Shown piece by piece: positions 5,819-7,909 of a stretch of 7,909 nucleotides of DNA. Below the pieces are notes generated by a model that saw only the letters and a program-made list of their open reading frames with translations, did no database searches and was not told where the DNA came from. The translations under genes and the position numbers were made by a program. Position 1 is the stretch's first letter. Every line of letters starts with the position of its first letter. Origin of the DNA: JALOTE01 sp031422195 (GTDB taxonomy: Bacteria > Pseudomonadota > Alphaproteobacteria > Rhizobiales > Rhizobiaceae); contig JANOPZ010000047.1 in the NCBI GenBank assembly GCA_031422195.1, forward strand, positions 1-7,909. Direction: 5' to 3'.

Positions 5819-7849
5819 ATGGCTGACGTTTCTGATCTTTTTGGTTCATCGCAACGGCCCAAACCGCAAAAGCAGTCTGCACCGGCAGTCAAGCCGGCTT
5901 TGAAGGCGTCAGGGCCGAGCGAAACCGATTACGATGCATCGTCCATCGAAGTGCTGGAAGGCCTCGAACCCGTGCGCCGCCGCCCCGGCATGTATATTGG
6001 CGGCACCGACGAAAAAGCGTTGCACCATTTGTTTGCCGAAGTGCTCGATAACTCTATGGATGAGGCGGTTGCAGGCCACGCGACTTTCATTGACGTTGAA
6101 CTTGGCGTGGATGGTTTTTTGACGGTGAGCGACAATGGCCGTGGCATCCCCGTTGGTCCGCACCCTAAGTTCAAAGATAAATCCGCACTCGAAGTGGTGA
6201 TGACCATTTTGCACGCGGGCGGCAAATTTGATTCTAAGGCCTATGAAACATCCGGCGGTTTGCATGGTGTTGGCGTGTCGGTGGTCAATGCACTTTCTGA
6301 AACATTGGAAGTGGAAGTCGCACAAAACCGCCGGCTTTTCCGCCAGACATTTTCGCGCGGCCACCCCATTACACCTCTGATTGAGGTGGGAGAAATCCAA
6401 AACCGGCGCGGAACCCGCGTGCGCTTCAAGCCGGATTTTCAAATCTTCGGCCATGACTTAAAATTCGATCCGGAGCGCGTCGCCCGTATGGCGCGCTCTA
6501 AAGCCTATCTTTACGGCGGCGTTGAAATCCGTTGGTCGTGTGACCCGTCTTTGCTCAAACCCGATACCAAATTCGGCCCCAAAGCCGTGTTTCATTTTCC
6601 GGGCGGACTGAAAGAATATCTGGCTGCGTCCATCGAAGGTGAAACCTTGGTTTCCGGCGAAATATTTTCCGGCAAAACCGAGAAATCCGGCCACGGTTCG
6701 GTTGAGTGGGCGGTGGCTTGGTTTACGGGCGATGGATTTGTGAACTCTTATTGCAACACCATCCCAACGCCCGAAGGCGGCACGCACGAACAGGGCCTGC
6801 GCACTATCCTGACGCGCGGTCTTAAAAACTATGCGGAGCTGACCAGCAATAAACGCGCAGGCAATGTAACATCCGAAGACGTGATGGTTTCTGCGGCTGG
6901 CATGTTGTCGGTATTTATCCGCGAACCTGAATTTGTGGGCCAAACCAAAGACCGGCTCGCCACCGGCGAAGCGCAACGCATAGTCGAAAACGCGGTGCGC
7001 GATAGTTTTGACCATTGGTTGACCGCCTCCCCGCAAGCCGCATCGCGCCTTCTTGATTGGGTTGTTGACCGTTCTGATGAACGTATGCGACGCCGCCAGG
7101 AAAAAGAAGTTAACCGCAAAACCGCCACGCGCAAACTGCGGCTTCCCGGTAAATTATCCGATTGCTCACAAAACGGCGCAGCTGGCGCTGAAATATTCAT
7201 CGTTGAGGGGGACAGCGCCGGTGGCTCAGCCAAGCAGGCGCGTAACCGAGCCAATCAGGCCATTTTGCCATTGCGCGGTAAAATCTTGAATGTTGCCAAT
7301 GCTGGCCGCGATAAGCTAACTGCAAACCAGCAAATCGGCGATCTGGTGCAAGCGCTCGGCTGCGGCATGCGCACCAAATATCGCGAAGAAGATTTGCGTT
7401 ATGAGCGCGTGGTGATCCTTACCGATGCCGATGTTGATGGCGCGCATATTGCATCTTTATTGCTAACGTTTTTCTATCAGGAAATGCCCGATCTCATTCG
7501 CGGCGGGCATTTGTTTTTGGGCGTTCCGCCGCTTTATAGGCTGACGCAAGGTTCTAAAACCGTTTACGCCCGCGATGAAGCGCACCGCGAAGAACTCGTG
7601 CGTACTGTTCTTAATGGCAAGGGTAAGGTTGAAATCGGGCGCTTCAAAGGCCTCGGTGAAATGATGCCGGCGCAGCTAAAAGAAACCACGATGGACCCTT
7701 CAAAGCGCACGATGTTACGTGTAGAATTAATCAATGAAACTGAGCGTAGAACTGGTGATGCTGTTAATGATTTGATGGGGTCAAAGCCTGAGAGCCGGTT
7801 CCGCTTTATTACTGAACGCGCTGAGTTTGCCGACCGCGAAATGCTTTAG
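5819..7849 (+). CDS. parE: DNA topoisomerase IV subunit B (ParE)
   Basis: ParE is the ATPase subunit that works with ParC to decatenate replicated chromosomes. The product is 676 residues, a ParE-like length and well short of most proteobacterial GyrB proteins (about 800), with no GyrB-type insertion in the C-terminal half. The GHKL ATPase domain shows Glu74 (catalytic base) and Asn78 in EVLDNSMDEA, DNGRGIP (105-111), GGLHGVGVS (146-154) and the QTK loop (375-377). The TOPRIM domain shows EGDSAGGSAKQAR (Glu463) and TDADVDGAH (Asp536, Asp538, Asp540). RFKGLGEM is at 608-615. SAKQAR, rather than SAKQGR, favours ParE over GyrB. Residues 1-38 are a variable lead (MADVSDLFGSS, then Lys/Pro/Ala-rich). 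The ribosome binding site is weak: only GGG (5810-5812) six bases before the ATG. It follows the glnA terminator, so it needs its own promoter in 5757-5818, where I see no convincing -35/-10 pair. Confidence 0.95.
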   Translation: MADVSDLFGSSQRPKPQKQSAPAVKPALKASGPSETDYDASSIEVLEGLEPVRRRPGMYIGGTDEKALHHLFAEVLDNSMDEAVAGHATFIDVELGVDGFLTVSDNGRGIPVGPHPKFKDKSALEVVMTILHAGGKFDSKAYETSGGLHGVGVSVVNALSETLEVEVAQNRRLFRQTFSRGHPITPLIEVGEIQNRRGTRVRFKPDFQIFGHDLKFDPERVARMARSKAYLYGGVEIRWSCDPSLLKPDTKFGPKAVFHFPGGLKEYLAASIEGETLVSGEIFSGKTEKSGHGSVEWAVAWFTGDGFVNSYCNTIPTPEGGTHEQGLRTILTRGLKNYAELTSNKRAGNVTSEDVMVSAAGMLSVFIREPEFVGQTKDRLATGEAQRIVENAVRDSFDHWLTASPQAASRLLDWVVDRSDERMRRRQEKEVNRKTATRKLRLPGKLSDCSQNGAAGAEIFIVEGDSAGGSAKQARNRANQAILPLRGKILNVANAGRDKLTANQQIGDLVQALGCGMRTKYREEDLRYERVVILTDADVDGAHIASLLLTFFYQEMPDLIRGGHLFLGVPPLYRLTQGSKTVYARDEAHREELVRTVLNGKGKVEIGRFKGLGEMMPAQLKETTMDPSKRTMLRVELINETERRTGDAVNDLMGSKPESRFRFITERAEFADREML

Positions 7850-7909
7850 CACTGGACGACTGGCAATTGCGATTGACCCGTTTTCGTAAGCAACCTAACG
7901 CCAAAAACA
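7850..7909. other. Short non-coding end segment after parE
   Basis: Sixty bases follow the parE stop. I see no inverted repeat with a T run, no start codon with a ribosome binding site, and no recognisable gene end on the minus strand, although one minus frame is open from the edge to a TAA at 7848-7846 (20 codons). It is too short to judge. Confidence 0.4.

Noticed and set aside
5909..7036. Two long minus-strand open frames (181 and 192 codons) within parE
   Set aside because: They are opposite conserved ParE domains and follow from its codon use; no start signals or family resemblance.
5819..7849. GyrB instead of ParE
   Set aside because: Length 676, no GyrB-type C-terminal insertion, and SAKQAR rather than SAKQGR favour ParE.

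Overview
The window reads as chromosomal housekeeping DNA from an alphaproteobacterium, perhaps of the rhizobial side of that class. Three things point there: UvrA, GlnB, GlnA and ParE all have alphaproteobacterial wording as I remember those families (for example UvrA with CPVSGFTI in place of the usual CPxCG, and a ParE beginning MADVSDLFG); the ssb-uvrA gap holds a GTTC-N7-GTTC-type LexA site, the alphaproteobacterial SOS box form; and glnB has a -24/-12 sigma-54 promoter. The genus cannot be named from sequence alone. No mobile element, tRNA, rRNA or CRISPR array is visible.

Layout. 1-436 (minus): ssb, single-stranded DNA-binding protein, running off the left edge. 437-634: divergent ssb/uvrA control region with a one-mismatch SOS box at 516-530. 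635-3550 (plus): uvrA, nucleotide excision repair damage sensor. 3551-3848: an AT-rich control region holding a 19-bp palindrome, phased A/T tracts, an IHF-like site, a strong sigma-54 promoter candidate and a short leader. 3849-4187: glnB, the PII nitrogen sensor. 4188-4292: a short gap with three 15-bp tandem repeats that begin at the glnB stop codon itself. 4293-5702: glnA, type I glutamine synthetase, closed by a strong intrinsic terminator at 5728-5756. 5819-7849: parE, topoisomerase IV subunit B. 7850-7909: 60 bases with nothing I can identify.

How the genes work together. ssb and uvrA both serve DNA repair and probably share LexA control from one operator. glnB and glnA form a nitrogen-assimilation pair: uridylylation of GlnB at Tyr51 reports nitrogen status and, through GlnE and NtrB/NtrC, sets adenylylation of GlnA at Tyr398 and transcription from the sigma-54 promoter. 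parE is a separate unit with a chromosome-decatenation role.

No undescribed system was found. The items most worth a second look are the stop-codon-bearing 15-bp repeats between glnB and glnA, the architecture upstream of glnB (palindrome, bend, sigma-54 promoter), the overlapping leader ORF and hairpins before glnB, and the missing cysteine in the first UvrA zinc module.
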